Origin: Thalassomonas sp. M1454
GTDB lineage: Bacteria; Pseudomonadota; Gammaproteobacteria; Enterobacterales; Alteromonadaceae
Reading direction: 5' to 3'
Length of the DNA: 64,000 nt
NCBI RefSeq assembly: GCF_007097525.1
Contig: NZ_VKDD01000009.1
Coordinates: 1-64,000 of the forward strand
A program made the translations under genes and the position numbers. The notes under the pieces were generated by a model that made no database searches, was not told the origin of the DNA, and saw nothing but the letters and a program-made list of their open reading frames with translations. Shown piece by piece: positions 28,178 through 35,206 of this stretch. Within the stretch, counting starts at the first letter, position 1; every line of letters starts with the position of its first letter.

Positions 28178-28924
28178 ATGACTGATATTCTTTATGAGCA
28201 TCCGTTAAATGAACGGATCCGAAACTATTTAAAACTTGAACAATTATTTGTTCAAGCTCGCTCCTGCCTTGCTCAAGAATTTAGTTCTAGCCATACTTTA
28301 TTTTTTAATGCTTTATTTGCCATTCTCGATACCTTAGATAGAGCTGATATTCGCGGTGATGTAATTAAGGATTTAGAAAAGTTAGAGCAAAACCTTATTG
28401 TTTGGTCTAAGTCACCGCAAGTAAATACTAAAGCGTTAGACCTTAACCTTGAACAATCTAAGAGCCTTACCTCAAGCCTACGTTCTAAAAAGCCTTTATG
28501 GTCGACATTAAAAGAAGATAAGTTTTTAGACAGTATGCGCAAGCGTTTTACCTTACAAGGCGCTTATTGCGGATTCGATTTGCCAGCGTTAGCTTTTTGG
28601 TTAAACCAACCGCCTATTTTTATTCAGCAAGATATCGACCGATGGCTTAGCTCTCTTGCAACCGTTGAACAATCATTAGTCCTGATCTTAAAGTTTATTC
28701 GTCAACGCGCAGCATTTGAAGATATTGAAGCCGGTAATAGTTTTTACCAAGATAGTGGTGAAGGTTTAATGTTATTAAGAATGGAATTAGATGCTGCTGC
28801 AGATTACTTCCCAAGTGTTAGCGGTAATAAATACCGCTACTCTATTCGCTTTATGCGTTTGTGCCCCGAGAAAGGGCAACAATACATAAGTGATACCGTG
28901 AACTTTAAATTGGCTAAGTGCTAA
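28178..28924 (+). CDS. zapD: cell division protein ZapD
   Basis: ZapD (YacF, DUF1342) cross-links FtsZ filaments at the division ring. The 248-residue protein has the typical start (YEHPLNERIRNYLKLEQLF), a helical N-terminal part and a C-terminal beta domain (NKYRYSIRFMRLCPEKGQQ). It follows coaE and is normally followed by yacG; here a convergent 1.7-kb gene intervenes, only 4 bp after its stop codon. Confidence 0.93.
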   Translation: MTDILYEHPLNERIRNYLKLEQLFVQARSCLAQEFSSSHTLFFNALFAILDTLDRADIRGDVIKDLEKLEQNLIVWSKSPQVNTKALDLNLEQSKSLTSSLRSKKPLWSTLKEDKFLDSMRKRFTLQGAYCGFDLPALAFWLNQPPIFIQQDIDRWLSSLATVEQSLVLILKFIRQRAAFEDIEAGNSFYQDSGEGLMLLRMELDAAADYFPSVSGNKYRYSIRFMRLCPEKGQQYISDTVNFKLAKC

Positions 28925-28928
28925 ATTT

Positions 28929-30617
28929 TCAGCCTTGCTTAATGGTATATCTGAATATATTAGGATACATAATTTTAGCATCTAAATATATTTTAGATTT
29001 AATATCTTGATCCACAAAAACTCCCATACTCTCCAATAGAATGATCGTTTGAATCATGTTGTCATAAATCTTTGCTCTAGGTTTAAGTTCAACATAACTG
29101 AGCCCCCAAGTTAAGTATTGTTTCAATAGATTAGGATCGGACTGCTCCTTCCCCATCGATAAATAAATACTTTGATAAAGCCTATCAATATAATCTTGCC
29201 AAATTATTGTATTATTCACATTTAATAGATATTTAGTTTCTTTATAATCACTTTGATAGAATTTATTCATATTATAAGCAGTATGTAATCCACTCAAAAA
29301 GAACGGTACAGCTATTATCGGGGTTATTACTCCAACAACTTTAAATAGATTATAGCTAGATACATTACATGTCTGGGGGGGTGTATTAGAAGAATCTATA
29401 AACCAAACCAAAATAATTACATAAATATAGTGTATAAGAGATATATAAAATGGATATTCAACTTGTGTGTGAATCAATATTGGTAAAACTAAACTCAATA
29501 ATACCATGCTATAAGTGACTTTAGTCCTTGTAAAGATTGATATAAAACCAATAGCTAAAATAAGTAATCCAGCAAGGGCAATCAAGCCCCCTTCTGTTAA
29601 CCACAATAAAACTTCATTATGAGGATGATCTAAATTTTCAAGAGGTTGATTAAGTTCTGGATTATCCTTTAAATTACTTAAATGCTTTATTCTGTATGCC
29701 TTTTCAAAATTACCATAGCCATGCCCTATTATTGGACTGTCTTTGACCATATCGACAGATACAGCCATTATATCAAGTCTAATTCCGGTATCTTTATAAA
29801 CATTTTCTCCCCTATCAACACTCGGAAAAATATTTAAAGATGAAGCTCCAAGCAGAACTCCTAAAAACAATACAGGTATGGTAAATTTAACTTTATTAAA
29901 TTTATTAAAATAAAGTGGCAATAGGAAAATAAACGAGACTATCAAGCCTAAAAATCCAGTTTTTGACTGCAGCAAAAACAAAACAATTACACTTGAAAAT
30001 ATTGAGTAATAATAGAGGGATGAAATAACTCTATTTGTTCTCTGTTCAGCTTGTTTATAAATTAAAAAGATTGATAAAAATATACCTGATGCCATAAAAC
30101 TTGCCATAACATTCGGCTGTCTGAATACACCAGAAGGCCTTAAGTTTAATAGTTCATAATATCCAAAATCTAATGGTGTAAATCTAAAAACAAAAAACTG
30201 AAGGAGGCCTAAAGTTGATTGAATCGTAATACCTATTAATAAAATATTTAATATATCTATTTTATCATTCAGCTTAAATTTAAATTGATATAGTGAAAAT
30301 AATAAAAATAAGCCGCCCATAATTGCCATCAATCTTGGAAAAAATGCATAAAAAGAGGAGTTGTTAAATAACAGCGGAATAAATAAGAATGCACACCCTA
30401 TTAATATCCAGTTCAAAATTGGAGATAATTTTATTTCTTTATTTTTAAATATGGAAATCATGCCAAAACTAATTAGCAAAGCTACAACTAACCAACCAAT
30501 AATATTAGGTGTAAAGTATAGGCCACTCCCTACAGGCATAAAAGTAAGAACATGCATACCTAAAACGGTATAAAAAAGTAATGTGATTTTAAAAAGATTA
30601 TGTAGATTAAATTGCAC
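28929..30617 (-). CDS. PglL/Wzy-family O-oligosaccharyltransferase or O-antigen ligase
   Basis: The 562-residue polytopic protein has about 12 or more membrane helices. It has the large periplasmic loop motif HPHNEVLLWLTEGGL near residues 335-350, typical of the Wzy_C/PglL ligase superfamily, plus GHGYGNFEKAY just before it. A C-terminal soluble stretch of ~100 residues carries a Wzy_C_2/PglL-like pattern. Such enzymes transfer lipid-linked glycans either to lipid A core or, as PglL/TfpO, to serine or threonine of pilins. Its position between the pil cluster and yacG favours pilin O-glycosylation. It interrupts the conserved zapD-yacG pair on the opposite strand and is more AT-rich than its neighbours, hinting at insertion by transfer. 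No lipid-linked glycan synthesis genes are in the window. Confidence 0.75.
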   Translation of the reverse strand: MQFNLHNLFKITLLFYTVLGMHVLTFMPVGSGLYFTPNIIGWLVVALLISFGMISIFKNKEIKLSPILNWILIGCAFLFIPLLFNNSSFYAFFPRLMAIMGGLFLLFSLYQFKFKLNDKIDILNILLIGITIQSTLGLLQFFVFRFTPLDFGYYELLNLRPSGVFRQPNVMASFMASGIFLSIFLIYKQAEQRTNRVISSLYYYSIFSSVIVLFLLQSKTGFLGLIVSFIFLLPLYFNKFNKVKFTIPVLFLGVLLGASSLNIFPSVDRGENVYKDTGIRLDIMAVSVDMVKDSPIIGHGYGNFEKAYRIKHLSNLKDNPELNQPLENLDHPHNEVLLWLTEGGLIALAGLLILAIGFISIFTRTKVTYSMVLLSLVLPILIHTQVEYPFYISLIHYIYVIILVWFIDSSNTPPQTCNVSSYNLFKVVGVITPIIAVPFFLSGLHTAYNMNKFYQSDYKETKYLLNVNNTIIWQDYIDRLYQSIYLSMGKEQSDPNLLKQYLTWGLSYVELKPRAKIYDNMIQTIILLESMGVFVDQDIKSKIYLDAKIMYPNIFRYTIKQG

Positions 30618-30689
30618 TTAACAGTCCATATTGTTGTTATAATTATTTTTATACATAATACCCCATATTGATTTGAATCTGGAAAGAAA

Positions 30690-30926
30690 ATGACCACAAA
30701 AGTTAACTGCCCTACTTGTAAAACTGAAGTTATTTGGAATAGTGAAGCTGAGTTTCGCCCTTTTTGCTCGAAACGTTGTCAGTTAATTGATCTTGGAGAG
30801 TGGGCCGATGAAGGCCATAAAATTTCTCAACCAATTCCTAATGACCAACCGTTTACTGAAGAAATGTTAGACGCATTAGAAGATGAGTTTATTCAACACA
30901 ATAAGTTTTTTGTTGAGCCTAAGTAA
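30690..30926 (+). CDS. yacG: DNA gyrase inhibitor YacG
   Basis: YacG is a small zinc protein that binds GyrB and inhibits gyrase. The 78-residue sequence has the four zinc cysteines in [10 protein letters not shown] and [15 protein letters not shown], followed by the conserved acidic tail. GAAAG precedes the start. It has its own promoter region and a strong terminator here, rather than the usual close linkage to zapD. Confidence 0.95.
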   Translation: MTTKVNCPTCKTEVIWNSEAEFRPFCSKRCQLIDLGEWADEGHKISQPIPNDQPFTEEMLDALEDEFIQHNKFFVEPK

Positions 30927-30956
30927 AAGTTACTTTTTGCATTTGTTAAATAAAGA

Positions 30957-30992
30957 AAAGGTGTAATTCAAAAATTGAATTACACCTTTTTT
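30957..30992 (+). terminator. intrinsic terminator of yacG
   Basis: GGTGTAATTCAA and TTGAATTACACC form a 12-bp stem with a short A loop, then six T residues. It lies about 33 bp after yacG. Confidence 0.92.
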
Positions 30993-31110
30993 GTTGTATT
31001 AACATGCGGTTTCCCTTTTAGTTTTTCTGTCGTTGGTATTTTCCTACATTGTTTGTGTTGAGATATAGATTTTCCATTATCTGTCCTCCTACTTCTATAA
31101 TTGAGCTAAG

Positions 31111-31695
31111 TTAATAATTCATTGCAGTGGTAGAAACCTTTAGCTCTTGCTTTAACAAAGCAATATTAAGCGCTTTTAAGTTATCCATCACAACATCGTT
31201 TGCATCAAAAGATAAAGCAGTATTAAAGTCTTCAAACGCATTTGCTTTGCTTCCTAGGTAATGATGAACAATACCACGGTTACTGTAAGCAATTGATTTT
31301 AAGTAACGTGTATGATTGTAGTTATCACCGTTAGCTTCGATGTGAATGATTGCAGTTGAGCATGCTTTTTCTGCAGCTACGTATTTGCCTAGTTTTAAGT
31401 TTGCAACGCAAACACCCATAGACTTTTCAAATGCATCAATGCTGCTAGCACTTACATTATTTATTCTAGTTAAGCTTTCATCATACTTACCTTCTAAAAT
31501 ATCATCCGAGCCAGGAGCATTTTCAACAATTGCTATTTTAAACTGCGAACTTACATTGGCATAAGTATGAGCTGGTGTTTCACTTAAACTAGCAAATGAT
31601 GCAAAGCTTGCGGTTAAATTAGCAGCAGCTCCTATACTTGCAGCAATAAAAGATGAAGCAAGAATTGATTTATATGTTAGTTTTTTGGGTTTCAT
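31111..31695 (-). CDS. exported TPR-repeat protein
   Basis: The 194-residue protein has a hydrophobic N-terminal segment (about residues 11-31, SILASSFIAASIGAAANLTASFA), probably a signal peptide. Residues 84-185 are helical and contain TPR-like units (SNRGIVHHYLGSKANAFEDFNTALSFDAND is a near-perfect one). It is likely a periplasmic protein-protein interaction factor. GGAAA precedes the start. Gene order gives no partner: it lies between yacG and a LysR gene, in a patch absent from the usual yacG-mutT neighbourhood. Function unknown. Confidence 0.7.
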   Translation of the reverse strand: MKPKKLTYKSILASSFIAASIGAAANLTASFASFASLSETPAHTYANVSSQFKIAIVENAPGSDDILEGKYDESLTRINNVSASSIDAFEKSMGVCVANLKLGKYVAAEKACSTAIIHIEANGDNYNHTRYLKSIAYSNRGIVHHYLGSKANAFEDFNTALSFDANDVVMDNLKALNIALLKQELKVSTTAMNY

Positions 31696-31865
31696 AGTAA
31701 TTTCCTCTAAGTAAATTAAGTAAATGTACTCACTCCTTGATATGAGTACAGGCTTACTTTAGGTAATTACTGTTTTGCTGACAAACGATGAAAATAAACT
31801 TAATGAATGAATTTTTTTAACGCTAAGGCTTTTATACTATCGCTTAGCCTCCATTAATTTTACTC

Positions 31866-32750
31866 TTACCAAAGATCGCAGAATGTGTCTTGTACCCAAT
31901 CGGCAAACTTTTGAATTTCTGGAGAATGTTCAATATCTTCGTGTCGCAATAAGAAATATCTGTCATTAGTAACTAACTCTTGTTCAAATAGGCGTACTAA
32001 AAATTGTTCCTTAAACCAGGTTTGGCTAATAGGCATAGGGATAAGAGCTATTCCCATCCCCTGCTGTGCAGCCCTTGCAACACCGAACATGCTATCAAAT
32101 TGGATTATTTGCTTAGGGTCGAAATCTAATATATCGGCTTTATCAGCCCATTGATGCCATGCCCATGGACGAGATTGATGCAATATCAATGGCACCGACT
32201 TTAACGCATCATAGCCTTCTGCAGCCCATTTACGATATAAACGCTTATTACATGCAGGTACATAACGTACAGGGAAAAGATCTGTGATGATGCTACCGTT
32301 TGGCTTGCCATTTGAAAGTACAACGGATAGATCTGCCGTAGACGGTGTTTGCATTCCAGATTTAACCGTTTCTAATTGTAAGTTGATTTCTGGATTTTCA
32401 TTAGTCCAGTCACTTAACTTAGGAACAAATAACTCGCTGGCAAAAAACTCTGGCAGGGTAATAGTAATGGTTTTGTTTTGCTGTCTGTTAGTAAAGTCAG
32501 CTATGGTTGTCTCTAAGCTAGAGATCAAGGGTTGAATTGATTGATAAAATTGCTTACCCGCATTAGTAAGCTCTATTGCACGTGTTTGACGCTTGAACAG
32601 CTCTATACCTAACTGTTCTTCTAATTGTTTAATTTGGTGACTAACAGCGGATGGGGTAAGAAATAATTGTCCTGCTGCATGCTTAAAGCTTAAACACTTT
32701 GCTGCGATACAAAAGGAACGTAATCCGCGTATTGGAGTTTGAACGGCCAT
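31866..32750 (-). CDS. LysR-type transcriptional regulator, GcvA-like
   Basis: I chose the ATG at 32750 because it aligns with the family start (AVQTPIRGLRSFCIAAKC); the reading frame stays open 60 bases further with another ATG. The 294-residue protein has an N-terminal helix-turn-helix (LSFKHAAGQLFLTPSAVSHQIKQLEEQLGIELF, residues 18-50) and a LysR substrate-binding domain (about 95-290) of the GcvA type. The ligand and targets are unknown. LysR genes usually regulate a divergent neighbour; the divergent sequence here is the duplicated small-ORF cassette, then a DUF3465 gene. Codon use looks ordinary. Confidence 0.85.
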   Translation of the reverse strand: MAVQTPIRGLRSFCIAAKCLSFKHAAGQLFLTPSAVSHQIKQLEEQLGIELFKRQTRAIELTNAGKQFYQSIQPLISSLETTIADFTNRQQNKTITITLPEFFASELFVPKLSDWTNENPEINLQLETVKSGMQTPSTADLSVVLSNGKPNGSIITDLFPVRYVPACNKRLYRKWAAEGYDALKSVPLILHQSRPWAWHQWADKADILDFDPKQIIQFDSMFGVARAAQQGMGIALIPMPISQTWFKEQFLVRLFEQELVTNDRYFLLRHEDIEHSPEIQKFADWVQDTFCDLW

Positions 32751-32889
32751 AATAAATTTAAAATTCTCAAAATGAAGACATAAAAAGTAAAGCAAACACC
32801 AAGCCAACATTTAAGTTACTGTTTTTGAAAGTTAAAATTTATTTTTGACTAAAAAGGTAATAGTAAAAAGAGCTAAACGCACCATTTTA

Positions 32890-33060
32890 GTGCAATTTAA
32901 AATAAAAAAAGGGCATCAAAAGATGCCCTATAAAAATAACCAAATGATACTTTAAAAACTCTGGGGAGGTTTGAAAGTGAATTTAGAATATATAATTAAC
33001 TTAGATGTAACAAACGAGAAGAATTTGTTTAATAGGTTAGTTTTATTAACTTGTTCAATA
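32890..33060. repeat. direct repeat cassette, copy 1
   Basis: About 170 bp are nearly identical to 33248-33414. The order in both copies is an A tract, GGGCATC-AAAA-GATGCCC hairpin, a conserved spacer, CTGGGGAGG Shine-Dalgarno sequence, then a 34-codon ORF. Copies differ by a one-base indel and a few substitutions. The spacing between copies is about 354 bp and the DNA between them is not repeated. Confidence 0.9.
32904..32928 (-). terminator. minus-strand intrinsic terminator, cassette copy 1
   Basis: Read on the minus strand, GGGCATC-TTTT-GATGCCC is followed by seven T residues. On the plus strand no T tract follows, so the terminator acts leftward. It would end a transcript antisense to the small ORF and shield the LysR gene. 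Confidence 0.8.
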
Positions 33061-33081
33061 AACACACTATTAAATAATTGA
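32977..33081 (+). CDS. predicted 34-residue small protein, copy 1
   Basis: A GTG codon lies six bases after GGAGGT, a full match to the 16S anti-Shine-Dalgarno. It opens 34 codons starting MNLEYIINLDVTNEKNLFNR and ending in a hydrophobic stretch LVLLTCSINTLL, with a TGA stop. The paralogous ORF at 33331 has the same length and start, and its stop is at the same position even though the last eight codons differ. This frame conservation supports translation. The C-terminal half (LFNRLVLLTC-IN-L) could be a membrane-active amphipathic helix, as in type I toxins. It is too short for usual gene calling, and no family is recognised. It could instead be an untranslated structural element. Confidence 0.45.
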   Translation: MNLEYIINLDVTNEKNLFNRLVLLTCSINTLLNN

Positions 33082-33247
33082 TATTAATAAATACCTTTAG
33101 TTAATTTAAAATCTATTAACTATTTATTTTTTATTGTTGGCAAAGTTTATTTTATATTTCCCCCTTTTTCATAAACCCCATCAGTGTAACTTATAGAAGT
33201 GATAAATTTAGGTATCAACAAAATTACTCAAACAAGACAATATCAGA
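33082..33247. other. unique spacer between cassette copies
   Basis: This AT-rich unique DNA separates the two cassettes. It would have to contain the promoter of the second small ORF and of any antisense RNA of copy 1. I see no clear promoter pair or ORF. Confidence 0.4.
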
Positions 33248-33414
33248 GTGCAAAAATAAAAAAAAGGGCATCAAAAGATGCCCTATAAAATAACCAAATG
33301 ATACTTTAAAAACTCTGGGGAGGTTTGAAAGTGAAGTTAGAATATCTAATTAACTTAGATGTAACAAACGAGAAGAATTTGTTTAATAGGTTAGTTTTAT
33401 TAACTTGTTTGATA
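33248..33414. repeat. direct repeat cassette, copy 2
   Basis: This is the second copy of the element at 32890-33060. The hairpin, the spacer ACCAAATGATACTTTAAA and CTCTGGGGAGGTTTGAAA are unchanged. Similarity fades after about 33410, although the ORF continues in frame to the same length. Confidence 0.9.
33258..33283 (-). terminator. minus-strand intrinsic terminator, cassette copy 2
   Basis: This is the same GGGCATC-TTTT-GATGCCC stem as in copy 1, followed on the minus strand by eight T residues. Its perfect conservation in both copies suggests it is functional. Confidence 0.8.
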
Positions 33415-33435
33415 AATGTACTAAAGTTTAGATGA
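33331..33435 (+). CDS. predicted 34-residue small protein, copy 2
   Basis: The GTG start, GGAGGT Shine-Dalgarno and 34-codon length are the same as in the ORF at 32977. The protein starts MKLEYLINLDVTNEKNLFNR and ends LVLLTCLINVLKFR. Differences from copy 1 include conservative changes (Ile6 to Leu, Thr30 to Val) and one synonymous change. The C-terminal 18 residues are more hydrophobic and end in basic residues. The TGA stop is conserved in position. No known family is recognised. Confidence 0.45.
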   Translation: MKLEYLINLDVTNEKNLFNRLVLLTCLINVLKFR

Positions 33436-33549
33436 TGTTAAGAAACAGCTTTATTTAAACATAGTGCTAAAGATCAAAAAGCTAGATTGCACATAGTTAC
33501 AATCTCAAGCATAATAAATTTATAACAAGAATAATTACATATATTTCAC

Positions 33550-34131
33550 ATGAAAAACCTCTTAGCTATTTTACTCTTCGCTATCGCTGGCATAGCTTAT
33601 TTACAATTTGATCCTCTTTCAGATAAACCAAAAGCAGAACCTGTAGAAGTTGTTAATTTAGATTTCAATAAAGACAGCTCGGATGCGATATTAGCTGCAG
33701 CATTTGATGCATCAGCACCAGTAGAAGAAGAAAAGGTACCTGAAGTAGTTGAGGTTAAAACTGTTTCAGTTAAAGCCAATCGCTCAGAGCCACCAGCTAG
33801 TATTAGCCAAATTGAATACGCATTTAAAAAGAAAAAATCGGATGTTCAAGTAAGAGCCTATGGCAGTGTTTTAAAGTTACTATCAGACGATAATAAAGGT
33901 AGCCGTCATCAACGTTTCTTAGTTAAGCTAGCAAATGAACAAACCTTATTGATTGCCCATAATATTGATTTAGCGCCTAAAATCACTGCACTTAAGCAAG
34001 GTGATCGTATTGAGTTTTACGGTGAGTATGAATGGAACGCGAAAGGCGGGGTTGTTCATTGGACCCATAAAGATCCTAACAATAAACACAAGCATGGTTG
34101 GTTAAAGCACAAGGGCAAGATTTACCAATAA
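33550..34131 (+). CDS. DUF3465 family exported protein
   Basis: The 193-residue protein begins with a short hydrophobic signal or anchor (MKNLLAILLFAIAGIAYLQF). An acidic, low-complexity linker follows to about residue 85. Residues 90-193 match DUF3465 by pattern (VRAYGSVLKLLSDDNKGSRHQRFLV, GDRIEFYGEYEWN, GVVHWTHKDP, HGWLKHKGKIYQ). The domain is OB-like and His/Trp-rich, which may point to nucleic-acid or metal contact, but no activity is established. Most relatives are shorter; the extended linker is distinctive. It precedes mutT convergently across a terminator. Confidence 0.75.
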   Translation: MKNLLAILLFAIAGIAYLQFDPLSDKPKAEPVEVVNLDFNKDSSDAILAAAFDASAPVEEEKVPEVVEVKTVSVKANRSEPPASISQIEYAFKKKKSDVQVRAYGSVLKLLSDDNKGSRHQRFLVKLANEQTLLIAHNIDLAPKITALKQGDRIEFYGEYEWNAKGGVVHWTHKDPNNKHKHGWLKHKGKIYQ

Positions 34132-34150
34132 CCTTATTGATGAACTTAAT

Positions 34151-34193
34151 CAAAAAACTCCGTTATTAACTAAAATAACGGAGTTTTTTTTTT
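34151..34193. terminator. bidirectional intrinsic terminator
   Basis: AAAAAACTCCGTTATT and AATAACGGAGTTTTTT form a long stem with a short loop between the convergent DUF3465 and mutT genes. A and T tracts flank both sides. Confidence 0.92.
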
Positions 34194-34215
34194 AAGGCTG
34201 TACCTAAAAAGCTAT

Positions 34216-34611
34216 TTATAACTCGCTTTGCTGGATTTTTTCTAAAATAGCAACATTAGCCTTAGGAAAATCTAACTCAAGTAGTTGCGCTTTGCTAAAC
34301 CAGCCCTGCTGTTGGCCTTCTTGCGCTGTTGGCTCACCAAGAAACTGGTCCACTAAAAATACATCTAACAATACCTGTTTATCACTATAGTCATGGCTTA
34401 TTTCAATCAAGGGTTGCATTGCTAAGGTGTCGATTGCGATTTCTTCTTTAAGCTCTCTGTGCAGAGCCTGATGGACAGTTTCGTCTCGTTCTACTTTACC
34501 GCCTGGAAATTCCCATTTACCGCCTTGGTGAGCGCTTTCAAGGCGTTTGGTGAGGAAGAATTTCTTATCTTTATATATTACGCCTACGGCTACATGGATT
34601 CTTTTAGTCAT
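34216..34611 (-). CDS. mutT: 8-oxo-dGTP diphosphatase MutT
   Basis: MutT removes 8-oxo-dGTP from the nucleotide pool. I chose the ATG at 34611 because MTKRIHVAVGVI aligns with the family start and gives 131 residues (E. coli 129). A longer open frame upstream runs into repeat sequence. The Nudix box is visible as GGKVERDETVHQALHRELKEEIAI, with Ala where the consensus has the last Gly. It precedes secA in the classical order secA-mutT-yacG, but a repeat array separates it from secA. Confidence 0.93.
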   Translation of the reverse strand: MTKRIHVAVGVIYKDKKFFLTKRLESAHQGGKWEFPGGKVERDETVHQALHRELKEEIAIDTLAMQPLIEISHDYSDKQVLLDVFLVDQFLGEPTAQEGQQQGWFSKAQLLELDFPKANVAILEKIQQSEL

Positions 34612-34661
34612 TTTGGTTGCGCTGTGAATACTAGTAATTTTTGATGTGGATAGAATAGAAG

Positions 34662-34681
34662 ATTGTGGCCTACGCCACAAT
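34662..34681. repeat. short perfect palindrome at edge of tandem array
   Basis: ATTGTGGC-CTAC-GCCACAAT is a perfect 8-bp-arm inverted repeat directly before the first tandem unit. It is nearly the same as the left half of the element at 27296-27320, and its arms recur at each unit boundary. Confidence 0.7.
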
Positions 34682-35110
34682 GACGAATTATATATTTTAT
34701 ATAATTAGAAAAGATTGTAGCCCCGACACTTGCTCCTGCAGTGTTCTAATAAGTTGCGTCCATGCAACGATACGCCACAATGACGAATTATATATTTTAT
34801 ATAATTAGAAAAGATTGTAGCCCCGACACTTGCTCCTGCAGTGTTCTAATAAGTTGCGTCCATGCAACGATACGCCACAATGACGAATTATACATTTTAT
34901 ATAATTAAAAAATATTGTAGGCCCAACACTTGCTCCTGCAGTGTTCTAATAAGTTGCGTCCATGCAACGATACTCCACAATAACGAATTATACATTTTAT
35001 ATAATTAAAAAATATTGTAGGCCCAACACTTGCTCCTGCAGTGTTCTAATAAGTTGCGTCCATGCAACGATACTCCACAATAACGAATTATACATTTTAT
35101 ATAATTATAA
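34681..35110. repeat. 100-bp tandem repeat array (4 units plus partial)
   Basis: Units begin at 34681, 34781, 34881, 34981 and 35081 (partial), each exactly 100 bp. Units 1 and 2 are identical. Units 3 and 4 share a variant set (AAATATTGTAGGCCCAACACT; TACTCCACAA). Each unit contains three inverted repeats: ATTATA...TATAAT, (A/G)ACACT-N9-AGTGTT and GTTGC-N6-GCAAC. The unit ends carry ATTGTAG and CCACAAT, the arms of the dispersed palindrome. There are no unique spacers and no coding frame, so it is neither CRISPR nor a gene. Confidence 0.95.
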
Positions 35111-35143
35111 AAGACTATGCATCCGACGTTACTTACAGATAAT

Positions 35144-35174
35144 AAAAAGCCCGATAACATTGCTGCTATCGGGC
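35144..35174 (-). terminator. intrinsic terminator of secA
   Basis: On the minus strand GCCCGATA and TATCGGGC form the stem, followed by a T tract (plus-strand A tract 35144-35148). It lies 33 bp after the secA stop codon. Confidence 0.85.
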
Positions 35175-35206
35175 CTTATCTAAACTTATCTACAAGCTAC
35201 AGTTAT

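Noticed and set aside
34681-35110. CRISPR array
   Set aside because: Repeats are 100 bp and directly adjacent, with no unique spacers, and no cas genes are present.
34962-35183. 73-codon ORF inside the tandem repeats
   Set aside because: It arises because 100-bp units keep shifting frame without stop codons; it has no ribosome site and crosses the secA terminator.
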